Positions 19,763 to 28,373 are shown, counted from the first letter of the stretch. The stretch is DNA of 64,000 nucleotides from Marinovum sp034669705 (GCF_034669705.1 NZ_JAXMOR010000020.1:1-64000); one strand, 5' to 3'. The notes: generated from the letters alone by a model not told the origin. Numbers and translations: made by a program.

Positions 19763-20587
19763 TCAGAGTGCCAGATTAGCCAGACCCGTAAGGCATTGCG
19801 TGACGCCGGCCAGATGTCTCTCAGCGTCGCCTTCGGTTGAGAACCGAACCGCCGGGCTGCCGGGGCGGTGCAGGGCCATTCCGACGGTGCGACGATTGTG
19901 ATCCACGATCACGAAAAGGCCAGCCTGCGCACCGCGAAAGCGATGGGTCTCGACAAAGTCGCTGAGGGTATCGGCGGTGGGCCAGATGTCATCGCCGGCG
20001 CAGGGCAGCAGTTGCACCAGGGCCGGTAGGTCACGTTGACGCGCGGGACGCAGGCGTGCGGTGGCGGTCTGAAGCTCAAGCGGGTGCAGCAGATGCCATT
20101 GCTCCGGGGCCATGAGATAGTCACGGCACGGCTCGGACCGCCGCGTGTGGTGAAAGAACATCCTCCGGCCCTCGGGAGAGAGGGCAAATCCCAGCTGGGT
20201 CAGCAAGGCACGCGAGGCGGCATTGTCCACGTGACAGGTCGCGGTCAGCGGGGGAACCGGTTTCTGGAACCAGCTTCGGAGCGCCAGTCTCAGCGCGCGA
20301 CCCATGTGGCCCTGTCCCCAATGGTCCGGGCTCAACCAATACCAAAGCGAAGAGCCGAGGCAGAGCCCTCCGATTGCCTGCCCGTCGAGGGCAATCACCC
20401 GCACGGATTCGCCGGGATGGCGATCATGCGCCTGCAATTCGGCCGCGTCGAACGGGACCGACACGGCAGCCAGCCAGCGCGCCACGTCCGGGGCGTTCAG
20501 TTGCCGGGCGAGATCGGGCAGATCCGCGTCACGAATGCCCCTCAGGGTCAGTGCTTCGTCGGTCAGAAGGCTGGGCAGGTGATGCAT
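19763..20587 (-). CDS. GNAT family N-acetyltransferase, possibly double-domain
   Basis: 274 residues. The N-terminal half is a GNAT domain: LTLRGIRDADLPDLA, a WGQGHMGRALRLAL acetyl-CoA loop, and NAASRALLTQLGF. The C-terminal 120 residues start again with TATARLRPARQRDLPALVQL, resembling a second, degenerate GNAT-like half without a clear acetyl-CoA loop. The substrate is unknown. The gap between ffs and this gene (186 bp) shows nothing I can name. Confidence 0.82.
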   Translation of the reverse strand: MHHLPSLLTDEALTLRGIRDADLPDLARQLNAPDVARWLAAVSVPFDAAELQAHDRHPGESVRVIALDGQAIGGLCLGSSLWYWLSPDHWGQGHMGRALRLALRSWFQKPVPPLTATCHVDNAASRALLTQLGFALSPEGRRMFFHHTRRSEPCRDYLMAPEQWHLLHPLELQTATARLRPARQRDLPALVQLLPCAGDDIWPTADTLSDFVETHRFRGAQAGLFVIVDHNRRTVGMALHRPGSPAVRFSTEGDAERHLAGVTQCLTGLANLAL

Positions 20588-20892
20588 GACCCAAGATCAA
20601 CGCGAAACCGGATACGAGATCAATCCGTTGATTCGGCGTGTCTGCGGGTTTTGTGCGCCTGCTGCCTTGCAGCATGAACCGCTGTGGCACAGGCCGTTAC
20701 AGAGCGCGACGGCAAGCGTAACGCATGTTTACACTCTCGGGCGACCGTCCCGGGAAACACGCAAAAATCTCTCGAAAGAATTGCGTCACCCGGTCCCGGC
20801 GATAGCCTGTCCAACACTCAAGGCCATCGGCATCCAGGGGAGGGGAGACGATGCACCACGACCATCAAGTTTCGATCGCGAGCCCGGCGGGT
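20588..20892. other. Intergenic region with CGTTACA/CGTAACG motifs
   Basis: 305 bp without a supported gene. It contains CGTTACA at 20695-20701, GCGTAACGC at 20716-20724 and GTTTACAC at 20727-20734, similar to the repeats upstream of the monooxygenase operon (25190-25277). A TGGCAC at about 20685 resembles a sigma-54 -24 element but has no correctly spaced -12 GC. Confidence 0.4.
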
Positions 20893-21165
20893 TCAATTCG
20901 GTCGCTGTCCCGGGTGCGCACCGGGAAGGGCATTCCAGATCGCGGAAATGTCGGTGACCATGTGCCGGTGCACCTGCTGCATCAGCCTGGCCTTCAGAGC
21001 GGTCTCGAGCGTGTCGAAGGCCTTGCGTGCGGCCAGAAGGTCTGTCGGCGCGCCGGTGTCCAGTGCCCGGACGAGAGCGTCAACGAGGCGTGGATCGACC
21101 CCGCCTTCGGCGTGGCAGGCCGCGTGGAGAGCGCTGAAGAAACGGAGATCGGCGGGAGGGGTCAT
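20893..21165 (-). CDS. Hypothetical small protein (90 aa)
   Basis: A helical, His-containing 90-residue protein starting MTPPADLRFFSALHAACHAE. AGAGG lies about 8 bases before the ATG. It is divergent from the coiled-coil gene at 21216 with only 50 bp between them. No family recognised. GC-rich DNA makes chance frames common, so existence as a gene is likely but unproven. Confidence 0.5.
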   Translation of the reverse strand: MTPPADLRFFSALHAACHAEGGVDPRLVDALVRALDTGAPTDLLAARKAFDTLETALKARLMQQVHRHMVTDISAIWNALPGAHPGQRPN

Positions 21166-21215
21166 GATGTCGGCCTCTGGCTGCAGGTTGCGCCGACGGT
21201 GTACAGGGGCGCGCG

Positions 21216-21506
21216 ATGACCGGTCAATCGCGCGGCATCGATGTCATCCTGGAACACCGCCTGACGACAATTCAGGCCATCGCCGAAGCCAATACCGAGC
21301 AACTTCGGCTGAACCAAAAGGCCAGCGGCATGATGGTGCTCGATATGAAAGATGACCGCGACGGGGTGACAGACCGCACCCATGCGGCCGCGCAGGCCAG
21401 CGTCCAGGCCGCGCTGGACGACAATCTGAACACGATCAACCGGTTGGAACAGGAGCTCGCATCGCTAGACGAAGAGCTGGCCTCCGCCGTCACAAAGGAC
21501 AGTTGA
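21216..21506 (+). CDS. Hypothetical coiled-coil protein (96 aa)
   Basis: 96 residues, nearly all helical, with a C-terminal heptad-like acidic segment (NLNTINRLEQELASLDEELA) predicted to form a coiled coil. There is no signal peptide or membrane segment. It lies one base before the WD40-like gene, so the two are coupled and probably interact (inference). No family recognised. Confidence 0.68.
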   Translation: MTGQSRGIDVILEHRLTTIQAIAEANTEQLRLNQKASGMMVLDMKDDRDGVTDRTHAAAQASVQAALDDNLNTINRLEQELASLDEELASAVTKDS

Positions 21507-21507
21507 A

Positions 21508-22644
21508 ATGACCCAGCACAAGCCGCCGCAAGCCATGACCCTATTCGATCTTCTCGCCCGCACCTGGGACGTGCAGTGCGGGGTCGAGAGCCTGATGTTC
21601 AATGCCAGCGGCAGTTCGCTGGCGGCAGTTCTGGCGGATGGTCGTCTGGCTGTCGTTTCGGTGAAAGACGCCGAAAGCCCGGACAGTCGGGTCCGGGTCG
21701 AGGCCGATACCGGACGTTCGAGCATCCGCCCCCGGACCAAGCCGCTGCCGCCGCCGGTGCTGAGCGATACCGACCTCGTGCATCCGGACGTGGCGCCATG
21801 TCGTCTCGGCGACCAGGGGATCGCCTTCGCGCATGCCGAGACCGGATCGCTTTGGCGCGCGACAGCTCGGGGCCAGACGCTGGCGATGAATGCCGCGCCT
21901 CGCGATCAGGTGACCGCGATGGCGGCGCTGTCGCGCGCAGGGCTGCTGGCTGTGGCCTTCGGCGACCGGCTGGCGCTGTTGTCCGAAGCGGGCGGGGCGG
22001 AGCAATCGGATTGCAACCTGTCGCATGACGTCACCCGGATCGCGGTCTCGGTCGACGAGACGCAGCTCGCCTGCTGGGGCGATGGACAACTGAGCGTGGT
22101 GTCGATTGAACCTGCGCAGGTGCTGGCGACCATCGACTGCGCCGGCGAGGTGCTTGCCCTGACATGGTCACCGTGCGGGCGCTGGGTGGTCGGCGGCTGC
22201 CGGGACAAGGCGGTGCTGCTAGTCGATACGACGGCCGAAACCGCCGACCGCATCGTCGATTTCCCGGCGGCGGTGCACAGCACCGCTTTCAGCACACATG
22301 CAAATGCCATGATGGCCTCCGGCGCGTTCCGGGTGGTCGGCTGGGCCTTGCCCGATCTGCCATTCGGCGCCCATGCGGGAACACCGATCGAGACCGGCAA
22401 GCCGGGGCTGACGCTGGTTGACCGCATTGCGGTGCATCCGAAACGCGATCTCTGCGCGGTGGGCTATGCCACCGGGCTGGTGGTGCTCTGCCGGATCGGT
22501 CACGGCGACGAAATGCTGGTGCGCGAGGGCACCGGGTCGGCAGTCAGGGCGCTCGCCTGGTCGGGCGATGGCGCGCATCTGGCGATCGGCGGCGACGATG
22601 GCAGCCTGTCGATCGCGACGTTTCCGAAGAACATGTTCAAGTAA
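21508..22644 (+). CDS. WD40-repeat-like beta-propeller protein
   Basis: 378 residues with degenerate WD40-type repeats: ALTWSPCGRWVVGGCRDKAV, HSTAFSTHANAMMASGAFR, RIAVHPKRDLCAVGYATGL and ALAWSGDGAHLAIGGDDGSL are visible blades. No signal peptide, so probably a cytoplasmic scaffold. It sits between the 96-aa coiled-coil gene and a 59-aa gene, all on one strand with short gaps. WD40 proteins are uncommon in bacteria; its partner is unknown. Coupling to the adjacent sigma-54 gene and monooxygenase operon is speculative. Confidence 0.8.
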   Translation: MTQHKPPQAMTLFDLLARTWDVQCGVESLMFNASGSSLAAVLADGRLAVVSVKDAESPDSRVRVEADTGRSSIRPRTKPLPPPVLSDTDLVHPDVAPCRLGDQGIAFAHAETGSLWRATARGQTLAMNAAPRDQVTAMAALSRAGLLAVAFGDRLALLSEAGGAEQSDCNLSHDVTRIAVSVDETQLACWGDGQLSVVSIEPAQVLATIDCAGEVLALTWSPCGRWVVGGCRDKAVLLVDTTAETADRIVDFPAAVHSTAFSTHANAMMASGAFRVVGWALPDLPFGAHAGTPIETGKPGLTLVDRIAVHPKRDLCAVGYATGLVVLCRIGHGDEMLVREGTGSAVRALAWSGDGAHLAIGGDDGSLSIATFPKNMFK

Positions 22645-22663
22645 ACCAAGGGGAGGGAGACCC

Positions 22664-22843
22664 ATGACGCAAGCACTGTCCACCGAAGAGCAGAGCAAGG
22701 ACCGCTATTTCCAGCAACTCGCGAAGGTGGCGGAGGAAATGGTCGAGGAACACGGCAAGGACTTTGCCGCCGGCGCGCTGGTGCTGGCCGCGCGCTGGGT
22801 GGCCGAGAACCGGCTCGGCACGCCGGAAGACCTCAAGCACTAA
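22664..22843 (+). CDS. Hypothetical small protein (59 aa)
   Basis: 59 residues, helical and acidic in the first half (STEEQSKDRYFQQLAKVAEE), with AAGALVLAARWVAENRLG towards the end. A GGGGAGGGA ribosome site precedes ATG 22664, which makes this a well-supported small gene. Its 3' end overlaps the convergent 316-aa gene by 4 bp. Unknown function; third member of the WD40 cassette. Confidence 0.7.
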   Translation: MTQALSTEEQSKDRYFQQLAKVAEEMVEEHGKDFAAGALVLAARWVAENRLGTPEDLKH

Positions 22844-23790
22844 TGCGGTTTGGCCCTCTGCCGCGGCGCGGCGGAGGGTGCCGACAGGCCCTGGATCTGA
22901 TTGACGAGGATGTCGCTCATCGGAGCGGCCAGCGCGGACAGCGGGCTGGCCGGGTGCTCGGCCTTGGCCGCCGCCCTCAGCGCATCCGTCAGGGCCGGTT
23001 CCACCAGCTGCGCAAAGGCGCAGAGCTCATGCATACGGAAGGTCGCGAAATGCAGGGAATCGCCGTTCAGCAAGACGTTTTCGGCTCGCCGCTGCGGCAG
23101 GTCGGCGTGAAGCGCATTGCTGTGCACCGCGGCGCCCAGCGTCGTCAGCACCGACTTGCGCCACTTGCCATAATCGCTATCGGCGGAATGATCGATGCCG
23201 ACAGAATAGAGCCGTTCCGAAATGTTGCGAAACGCCCTCCCGCCAGCGATGTGGCGGCGCCAAAAATCGCTGGCCTCCTCGGCGGTGCGGCACTCGGCAA
23301 AACGGGTGGCCAGCTTGCGGCGGATCAGGATCACCAGCGCCATGTCGACGTCTTCCGAGATCGAGCGTGCGATCTGCATGGCGGGCATCGGCAGATCGGT
23401 CAATGCCAGCAGGCGCAACGCGGCAAGCTGCTCGGTCAGCCGCGCCGAGAGCGCCGCCAGCCCGTGCCATTGCGCGGCGCTCAGCCCCTCGGTGTCGTGC
23501 CGGCGTCCGGCACCGGCGGCGGCATGCAGCGCGCGCACCCAGATCACGCATTGATCAAACAGGAACACCAGATCGACGTCGGTGCTGGCCTGCGCCTCGA
23601 CGCGAGGCAGGGCGCGGAAGCCTTGGAGACTGCGCATGGCAAGCCGCCAATAGCTGTCGAAGTCGTAACCTGCAGCGGACCACAGCTGCTTCACCCGGGC
23701 CAGAAGCTGCGGCGAGAGGCCTGGGTAGGACAGTTCGGGCGCGGCGCCGTCGAGGGACAGGATCGCGCCGGTCTGGGGGGGCTGGCTCAT
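22840..23790 (-). CDS. Hypothetical protein (316 aa)
   Basis: 316 residues, largely alpha-helical and rich in Ala, Leu and Arg, with no signal peptide or membrane helix and no motif I recognise. Notable blocks are YDFDSYWRLAMRSLQGF near residue 41 and ALVILIRRKLATRFAECRTAEEA mid-protein. It converges on the 59-aa gene and diverges from the sigma-54 gene, 83 bp from its start, so the two share an upstream region. Confidence 0.7.
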   Translation of the reverse strand: MSQPPQTGAILSLDGAAPELSYPGLSPQLLARVKQLWSAAGYDFDSYWRLAMRSLQGFRALPRVEAQASTDVDLVFLFDQCVIWVRALHAAAGAGRRHDTEGLSAAQWHGLAALSARLTEQLAALRLLALTDLPMPAMQIARSISEDVDMALVILIRRKLATRFAECRTAEEASDFWRRHIAGGRAFRNISERLYSVGIDHSADSDYGKWRKSVLTTLGAAVHSNALHADLPQRRAENVLLNGDSLHFATFRMHELCAFAQLVEPALTDALRAAAKAEHPASPLSALAAPMSDILVNQIQGLSAPSAAPRQRAKPH

Positions 23791-23873
23791 CGGATCGCAG
23801 CTCCTTGTGCTGTTGCGCCAAGCATAAACGAGCGCCCGGAGGCGCGGCCAGAGTTTTGTCGGGAGTCAGGCAG

Positions 23874-25112
23874 ATGAAGCCCGGGATGCAGCTGCAGGCG
23901 CGGCAGAGCCAGGTCTTCAGGCTGGGCCAGGTGGTGAGCCTGTTGCAGATGTCGGCGGCAGAGCTTGACGCGCACCTTGCCGAAACGGCCGAGGACAACC
24001 CGATGCTTGTCCTGCGCCCGCGGCGCTCTGCGATGAGCGCGACCGACGTGCTGGAAATGACGGCGGTCGCCGAGGCGGACAGCCTTTATGCGCATGTGAC
24101 GCGAGAGCTGGCCGGGCTGCTGGGGCAGGGCGGCCTGATGGAGACGGTGATCACGGCGCTGATCTCGGAACTCGAGCCGACGGGCTGGCTCGGGCGCAGC
24201 ACTCGCGAGATCGCCGAGACACTCGGTCTTGGCGAAGACCTGATCGAGGCGGCTCTGGCCGTGGTGCAGAAGCGGGTGGAGCCGGCCGGGCTTTTCGCCC
24301 GCGATCTGCAGGACTGCCTGCGCCTGCAGCTTGAAGACCATGCGCCTCTGGATGACGCGATGGCGGCGGTCCTGGCGCATCTTGATGCGCTTGAACACGG
24401 CGGCGTCGCGGCGCTTGCCACGGCCTGCGGGATCGATAGGTCCGAGGTCGAGGCGCGTCTGACCGTGCTGCGCGGGCTCGACCCCAAGCCCGGCAGCCGA
24501 TTTGCCACCGATGCCACCCTGCTGCGTGCGCCGGACGTACGGGTCACGCCTGCCGGCGACGGTTGGACGATCGAATTCCTGTCGAGCTTGCAGGGCGATG
24601 TGACCGTGCCGGACCTGCCGCGCGGCAGCACGGCCGAGTGTCGCGACGCGCAGGCCAAGGCGCGTGCCCTGAAACAGGCGCTGGCGATACGGCGTTCGGC
24701 CCTGCGGCAGGTGGTCAACGAGATCGTCGCGCGGCAAGGGGCCTTCTTTCGGCACGGGCCGCGGGCGCTGGAGCCGATGACCATGTCCGAGATCGCCGGC
24801 GAGACCGGCTTTCACCTCAGCACGGTCAGCCGGGTGCTGGCCGGCCTGCTGATCGAGGGTCCCAACGGGATCACCGCCGCGCGGGCGCTTTTCGGCGGCA
24901 CGGCTTCGGCCTCGGGCACCCAGTCCAAGCCGCAGGTGCAAGCGCGGATGCGCGAATTTCTGGCCAGCGAGGACCCGCGGCGGCCGCTGTCGGACCGGCG
25001 GCTGACGGCGCTTCTGCAGGCCGAAGGCATCGCGATCTCACGGCGGGTGGTGTCGAACTACCGTCAGGAGATCGGCGTTCAGGCCGCCGCGAAACGCCGG
25101 CGTCGGGCCTGA
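23874..25112 (+). CDS. rpoN: RNA polymerase sigma-54 factor paralogue
   Basis: 412 residues. Region I is MQLQARQSQVFRLGQVVSLLQ through AEDNPML. The usual acidic region II is almost absent. The core-binding region includes VEPAGLFARDLQDCLRLQL. The helix-turn-helix is MTMSEIAGETGFHLSTVSRV, and the C-terminus has an RpoN box SRRVVSNYRQ (consensus ARRTVAKYRE) at about 389-398 that keeps the key Arg and Tyr residues. It should therefore recognise -24/-12 promoters. It is shorter than housekeeping RpoN proteins and has no yhbH or ptsN beside it, so it is likely a second, dedicated sigma-54. It lies immediately upstream of the monooxygenase operon. Confidence 0.9.
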   Translation: MKPGMQLQARQSQVFRLGQVVSLLQMSAAELDAHLAETAEDNPMLVLRPRRSAMSATDVLEMTAVAEADSLYAHVTRELAGLLGQGGLMETVITALISELEPTGWLGRSTREIAETLGLGEDLIEAALAVVQKRVEPAGLFARDLQDCLRLQLEDHAPLDDAMAAVLAHLDALEHGGVAALATACGIDRSEVEARLTVLRGLDPKPGSRFATDATLLRAPDVRVTPAGDGWTIEFLSSLQGDVTVPDLPRGSTAECRDAQAKARALKQALAIRRSALRQVVNEIVARQGAFFRHGPRALEPMTMSEIAGETGFHLSTVSRVLAGLLIEGPNGITAARALFGGTASASGTQSKPQVQARMREFLASEDPRRPLSDRRLTALLQAEGIAISRRVVSNYRQEIGVQAAAKRRRRA

Positions 25113-25189
25113 CAGGGCCTCCTTTCCCGCAAAGACCTTCTACCTGTGCACGCCGGTCGCCCCCGGCGTCTGCCGCGATGGCAGGACAT

Positions 25190-25277
25190 CGTAACGGACA
25201 GTGTAACGCGGTGTAATGTCGCACCTGAGACAGAGTGTAACGTTCCGCAACGATCCGCATCAGGCGACGGCGTTACA
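25190..25277. promoter_or_regulatory. Candidate upstream activator sites (TGTAACG repeats)
   Basis: TGTAACG or close variants occur at 25202-25208, 25212-25218 (TGTAATG) and 25236-25242, with the inverted form CGTTACA at 25271-25277 and a CGTAACG at 25190-25196. They lie 132-219 bp before the predicted sigma-54 start site at about 25409, a usual distance for an enhancer-binding activator. Binding by the activator at 40324-42321 is inference. Confidence 0.55.
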
Positions 25278-25382
25278 GACCCGGCCCTAGTTTGCGGCGC
25301 AACTTTTTCCATCAGAAAATATTAAACGTAAACAGTTTGTTAACGCGACACCGACGCCGTTTCTTCGCCCCAGCCCCAATTC

Positions 25383-25398
25383 TGGAACCTGCCTTGCC
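25383..25398 (+). promoter_or_regulatory. Sigma-54 (-24/-12) promoter of the monooxygenase operon
   Basis: TGGAACCTGCCTTGCC matches the consensus TGGCACGN4TTGCW in TGG, A5, C6 and TTGC, with the obligatory 12-bp offset between GG (25384-25385) and GC (25396-25397). Transcription would start near 25409, giving a leader of about 165 nt before prmA. The rest of the 461-bp gap from 25113 to 25573 holds the activator repeats and AT-rich sequence around 25310-25345, with no gene. Confidence 0.72.
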
Positions 25399-25573
25399 AC
25401 AAGAAAGGCACAAGACGCGGCGCTCGCCACACCGGGCGGCTCGAAGAACGAAGGACAGGGGGCGACCCCGGCAACCTTTGCCGAGAACCGGCGCCGCGAG
25501 GCGCTCAAACGAAACGGCAAAAGCCGCCAACAGGCCGGGCGACCGGCCGCAGAGCTGTAAGGAGGCTCATGGC

Positions 25574-27238
25574 ATGACTTTGACGCTTAACAAGATCACG
25601 TCGCAACGGGGTATCTCGGTTGGGGAGGCCACCAAGAAGATCTCCGACCTGGGATGGAACCCGTCCTACGTTCAGGAAGCCAGCACCTTCCCCACCGACT
25701 ACAAGATCACCAAGGCCCCGCGCGACCCGATGAAACAGGTCCTGCGCTCCTACTTCCCGATGGAAGAGGAAAAGGACAACCGGGTCTACGGCGCGCTCGA
25801 CGCGGCCCTTCGCGGCGACATGTTCCGCAACGTCGAACCGCGCTGGATCGAGTGGATGAAGCTGTTCCTCGCGATCATTCCGTTTCCCGAGATCTCGGCC
25901 GCGCGGTCGATGGCCATGGTGGCGCGCCTGTCGCCGGGCGAGGACCTGCGCACCGGCTTCACCATGCAGATGGTCGATGAATTCCGCCACTCCACGATCC
26001 AGATGAACCTCAAGAAATGGTACATGGAGAACTACATCGACCCGGCCGGCTTCGACATCACCGAAGAAGCCTTCGGCAAGTGCTATGCCACCACCATCGG
26101 CCGCCAGTTCGGCGAGGGGTTCATCACCGGCGACACCATGACCGCCGCCTGCATGTACCTGACCGTGGTCGCGGAAACCGCCTTCACCAACACGCTCTTC
26201 GTGGCCATGCCCTCGGAAGCCGCCCGCAACGGCGACTATGCGCTGCCCACGGTGTTCCTGTCGGTGCAGTCGGATGAAAGCCGCCACATCGGCAATGGTC
26301 ACTCGCTGCTGATGGCGGCGCTGAAAGAGCCGGAGAACCACCTGCTTCTGGAACGCGACCTGCGCTATGCCTTCTGGCAGAACCACGCGATCGTGGACGC
26401 AGCGATCGGGACGTTCATCGAATACGGCACCACCAACCGCGACAAGGAAAAGGAATCCTACGCGGAGATGTGGCACCGCTGGATCTTCGAGGACTACTAC
26501 CGGACCTACATGCTGCCGCTCGAGAAATACGGCGTGAAGGTGCACCACGACGACGTGCAGGAAGCCTGGAAGCGGATCACTGAGAAAAACTACGTCCACA
26601 AGGTCGCGCAGTTCTTTGCCGTCGGCTGGCCGGTCAACTTCTGGCGCATCGAGGCGCAGACCGAGAAGGACTTCGAGTGGTTCGAGCACAAGTACCCGGG
26701 CTGGTACGCCGAGTTCGGCGAGTTCTGGAAATGGTACGCCAAGCTCAGCAAGCCGGGCGAGACCGTCGTCACCTTCAACCAGGACACCGGCTATGTCTAT
26801 CCGCACCGCTGCTGGTCCTGCCTCGTGCCCTGCCTGATCCGTGAGGACATGGTGGTCGACGAGATCGACGGCGAGTTGCACACATTTGCGCATGAGCTGG
26901 ATCGCTGGACGGCCGTGGAAGCCTTTGCCGACGAATATCAGGGCCGGCCGACGCCTGCGATGGGCAAGTTCTCGGGCAAGCGCGAGTGGGAAAGTGTCTA
27001 CGACGGCTGGGATCTCGCGGATGCGATCAAGGACCTCAACTTCGTCCGCGACGACGGCGAGACCCTGACCGCCCAGCCGCACCTGCGCTTCGACGACAAG
27101 GAAATGTGGAAGCTGGAACACGTCCGCGGCCACACCCTGCGGTCGCCGCTGAACATGCTGCGCGGCATGAACGAGACCGACCGGGCGGCGCATATCGCCG
27201 AGTACCAGGCGGGCTTCACCATCAATCCCTGCAACTGA
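25574..27238 (+). CDS. prmA: Propane-type soluble diiron monooxygenase, large hydroxylase subunit
   Basis: 554 residues, the catalytic alpha subunit of a soluble diiron monooxygenase of the PrmA/MimA type. Both ExxH iron motifs are present, DEFRH (Glu136, His139) and DESRH (Glu235, His238), with the other ligands at Glu106 (PFPEIS) and Glu201 (VVAETAF). The gaps of 30, 65 and 34 residues equal those between Glu114, Glu144, Glu209 and Glu243 in methane monooxygenase. A Cys-rich RCWSCLVPC lies in the C-terminal half. A GGAGG ribosome site precedes ATG 25574. Gene order large-reductase-small-coupling matches propane 2-monooxygenases rather than tetrahydrofuran enzymes. The substrate is probably propane, acetone or phenol-like compounds, unproven. 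Confidence 0.95.
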   Translation: MTLTLNKITSQRGISVGEATKKISDLGWNPSYVQEASTFPTDYKITKAPRDPMKQVLRSYFPMEEEKDNRVYGALDAALRGDMFRNVEPRWIEWMKLFLAIIPFPEISAARSMAMVARLSPGEDLRTGFTMQMVDEFRHSTIQMNLKKWYMENYIDPAGFDITEEAFGKCYATTIGRQFGEGFITGDTMTAACMYLTVVAETAFTNTLFVAMPSEAARNGDYALPTVFLSVQSDESRHIGNGHSLLMAALKEPENHLLLERDLRYAFWQNHAIVDAAIGTFIEYGTTNRDKEKESYAEMWHRWIFEDYYRTYMLPLEKYGVKVHHDDVQEAWKRITEKNYVHKVAQFFAVGWPVNFWRIEAQTEKDFEWFEHKYPGWYAEFGEFWKWYAKLSKPGETVVTFNQDTGYVYPHRCWSCLVPCLIREDMVVDEIDGELHTFAHELDRWTAVEAFADEYQGRPTPAMGKFSGKREWESVYDGWDLADAIKDLNFVRDDGETLTAQPHLRFDDKEMWKLEHVRGHTLRSPLNMLRGMNETDRAAHIAEYQAGFTINPCN

Positions 27239-27247
27239 TCACCAATC

Positions 27248-27271
27248 GCGGGGGCCGCGCCCGGCCCCCGC
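27248..27271 (+). other. Intercistronic hairpin after prmA
   Basis: Perfect 9-bp stem GCGGGGGCC (27248-27256) with GGCCCCCGC (27263-27271) and a 6-nt loop, starting 9 bp after the prmA stop. There is no T-tract, so it more likely stabilises or separates the transcript than ends it. Confidence 0.55.
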
Positions 27272-27314
27272 ACCCCGGCGCGCCACAGGGCGCACCGATG
27301 AAAGGGAGGACACG

Positions 27315-28373
27315 ATGACGGACATATACAACGTCCGATTGGAACCGGTCGGTGTGGAATTCGAGGTCGAGGACGGCGAATACATCCTCGATGCCGCGTT
27401 CCGCCAGGGCATCGCCCTGCCGCACGGCTGCAAGGAGGGGCAGTGCTCGGCCTGCAAATGCGTTCAGCTCGACGGCGAGACCGAGATGGAGAAATACTCG
27501 ACCTTCGCGCTGAGCGACATGGAGAAGGAGGGAGGCCACATCCTGATGTGCCGGTCGCTGGCGCTCAGCGACGTCGACATCGAGCTGCTCAATTTCGACG
27601 AGGAGGTGCTGTCGAAATCGATCCCTGTCAAGCAGTTCTCGGGCAGGATCACCGATTTCCAGAAACTCACCCATGACATTCGCGGGGTCCAGATCGAACT
27701 GGATGCGCCTTTGAAATTCTGGGCGGGCCAATATGTCGACATCACCGTCAAAACCGAAGAAGGGGAGGAGATTACACGCTCGTTCTCCATGGCAAATCCG
27801 CCGAGCGAAGCCCAGAAACTCGGCTTCATCATCAAGAAGTACCCCGACGGACGATTCAGCAACGAGCTCGACGACGGCGGCATCAAGGCCGGAGCAGAGG
27901 TCAGCGTCGAAGGACCCTACGGGATGTGCTTCCGACGCGAAGAGCGATCGGGACCGGTGATCCTGGTCGGCGCGGGCTCGGGCATGTCGCCGGTCTGGTC
28001 GATCCTCAACGATCACGTCGCCAGCGGCGAGGACCGGCCGGTCTATTTCTACTATGGCGCCCGCTCGCAGGCCGATCTGTTCAAGCTCGACGAGATCAAG
28101 GCGATCACCGAGGCCAACCCCAACGTCCAGTTCATCCCGGTTCTGAGCCACGAAGACGAGGCGGGTGACTGGCAGGGCGCGCGGGGCTTCGTGCACGAAT
28201 ATGTCGACAGCCACCTGAAGGAGCTGGGGATCGACGGCGACGGCGATGTCTATGCCTGCGGTCCGCCGCCGATGATCGACGCGCTGACCCCGGTGCTCTT
28301 CATGCACGACTTCGACACCGACCGCATCTTCTTCGACAAGTTCACCCCCACTTCCGGTTCTTCGGCCCACTGA
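27315..28373 (+). CDS. prmB: Monooxygenase reductase component
   Basis: A 352-residue reductase that passes electrons from NADH through FAD and a 2Fe-2S centre to the hydroxylase. The plant-type ferredoxin domain has Cys39, Cys44, Cys47 (CKEGQCSACKC) and Cys79 (LMCRS). The FAD motif is RSFSMAN near residue 157, the nucleotide-binding region is GAGSGMSPVWSIL, and CGPPPMIDA is near the C-terminus. AAAGGGAGG precedes the ATG. Second gene of the operon, as in prm/mim clusters. Confidence 0.95.
   Translation: MTDIYNVRLEPVGVEFEVEDGEYILDAAFRQGIALPHGCKEGQCSACKCVQLDGETEMEKYSTFALSDMEKEGGHILMCRSLALSDVDIELLNFDEEVLSKSIPVKQFSGRITDFQKLTHDIRGVQIELDAPLKFWAGQYVDITVKTEEGEEITRSFSMANPPSEAQKLGFIIKKYPDGRFSNELDDGGIKAGAEVSVEGPYGMCFRREERSGPVILVGAGSGMSPVWSILNDHVASGEDRPVYFYYGARSQADLFKLDEIKAITEANPNVQFIPVLSHEDEAGDWQGARGFVHEYVDSHLKELGIDGDGDVYACGPPPMIDALTPVLFMHDFDTDRIFFDKFTPTSGSSAH

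Noticed and set aside
20684..20700. TGGCACAGGCCGTTAC as a sigma-54 promoter
   Set aside because: A perfect TGGCAC but no GC at the -12 position.
25283..25297. CGGCCCTAGTTTGC as a sigma-54 promoter for prmA
   Set aside because: It has GG and TTTGC but only 9 instead of 10 bases between GG and GC; sigma-54 spacing is strict. The site at 25383 fits better.
25113..25573. N-terminal extension of prmA upstream of ATG 25574
   Set aside because: The frame stays open to 25292, but it would span the sigma-54 promoter and leader, and the family N-terminus begins with MTLTLNKITS.
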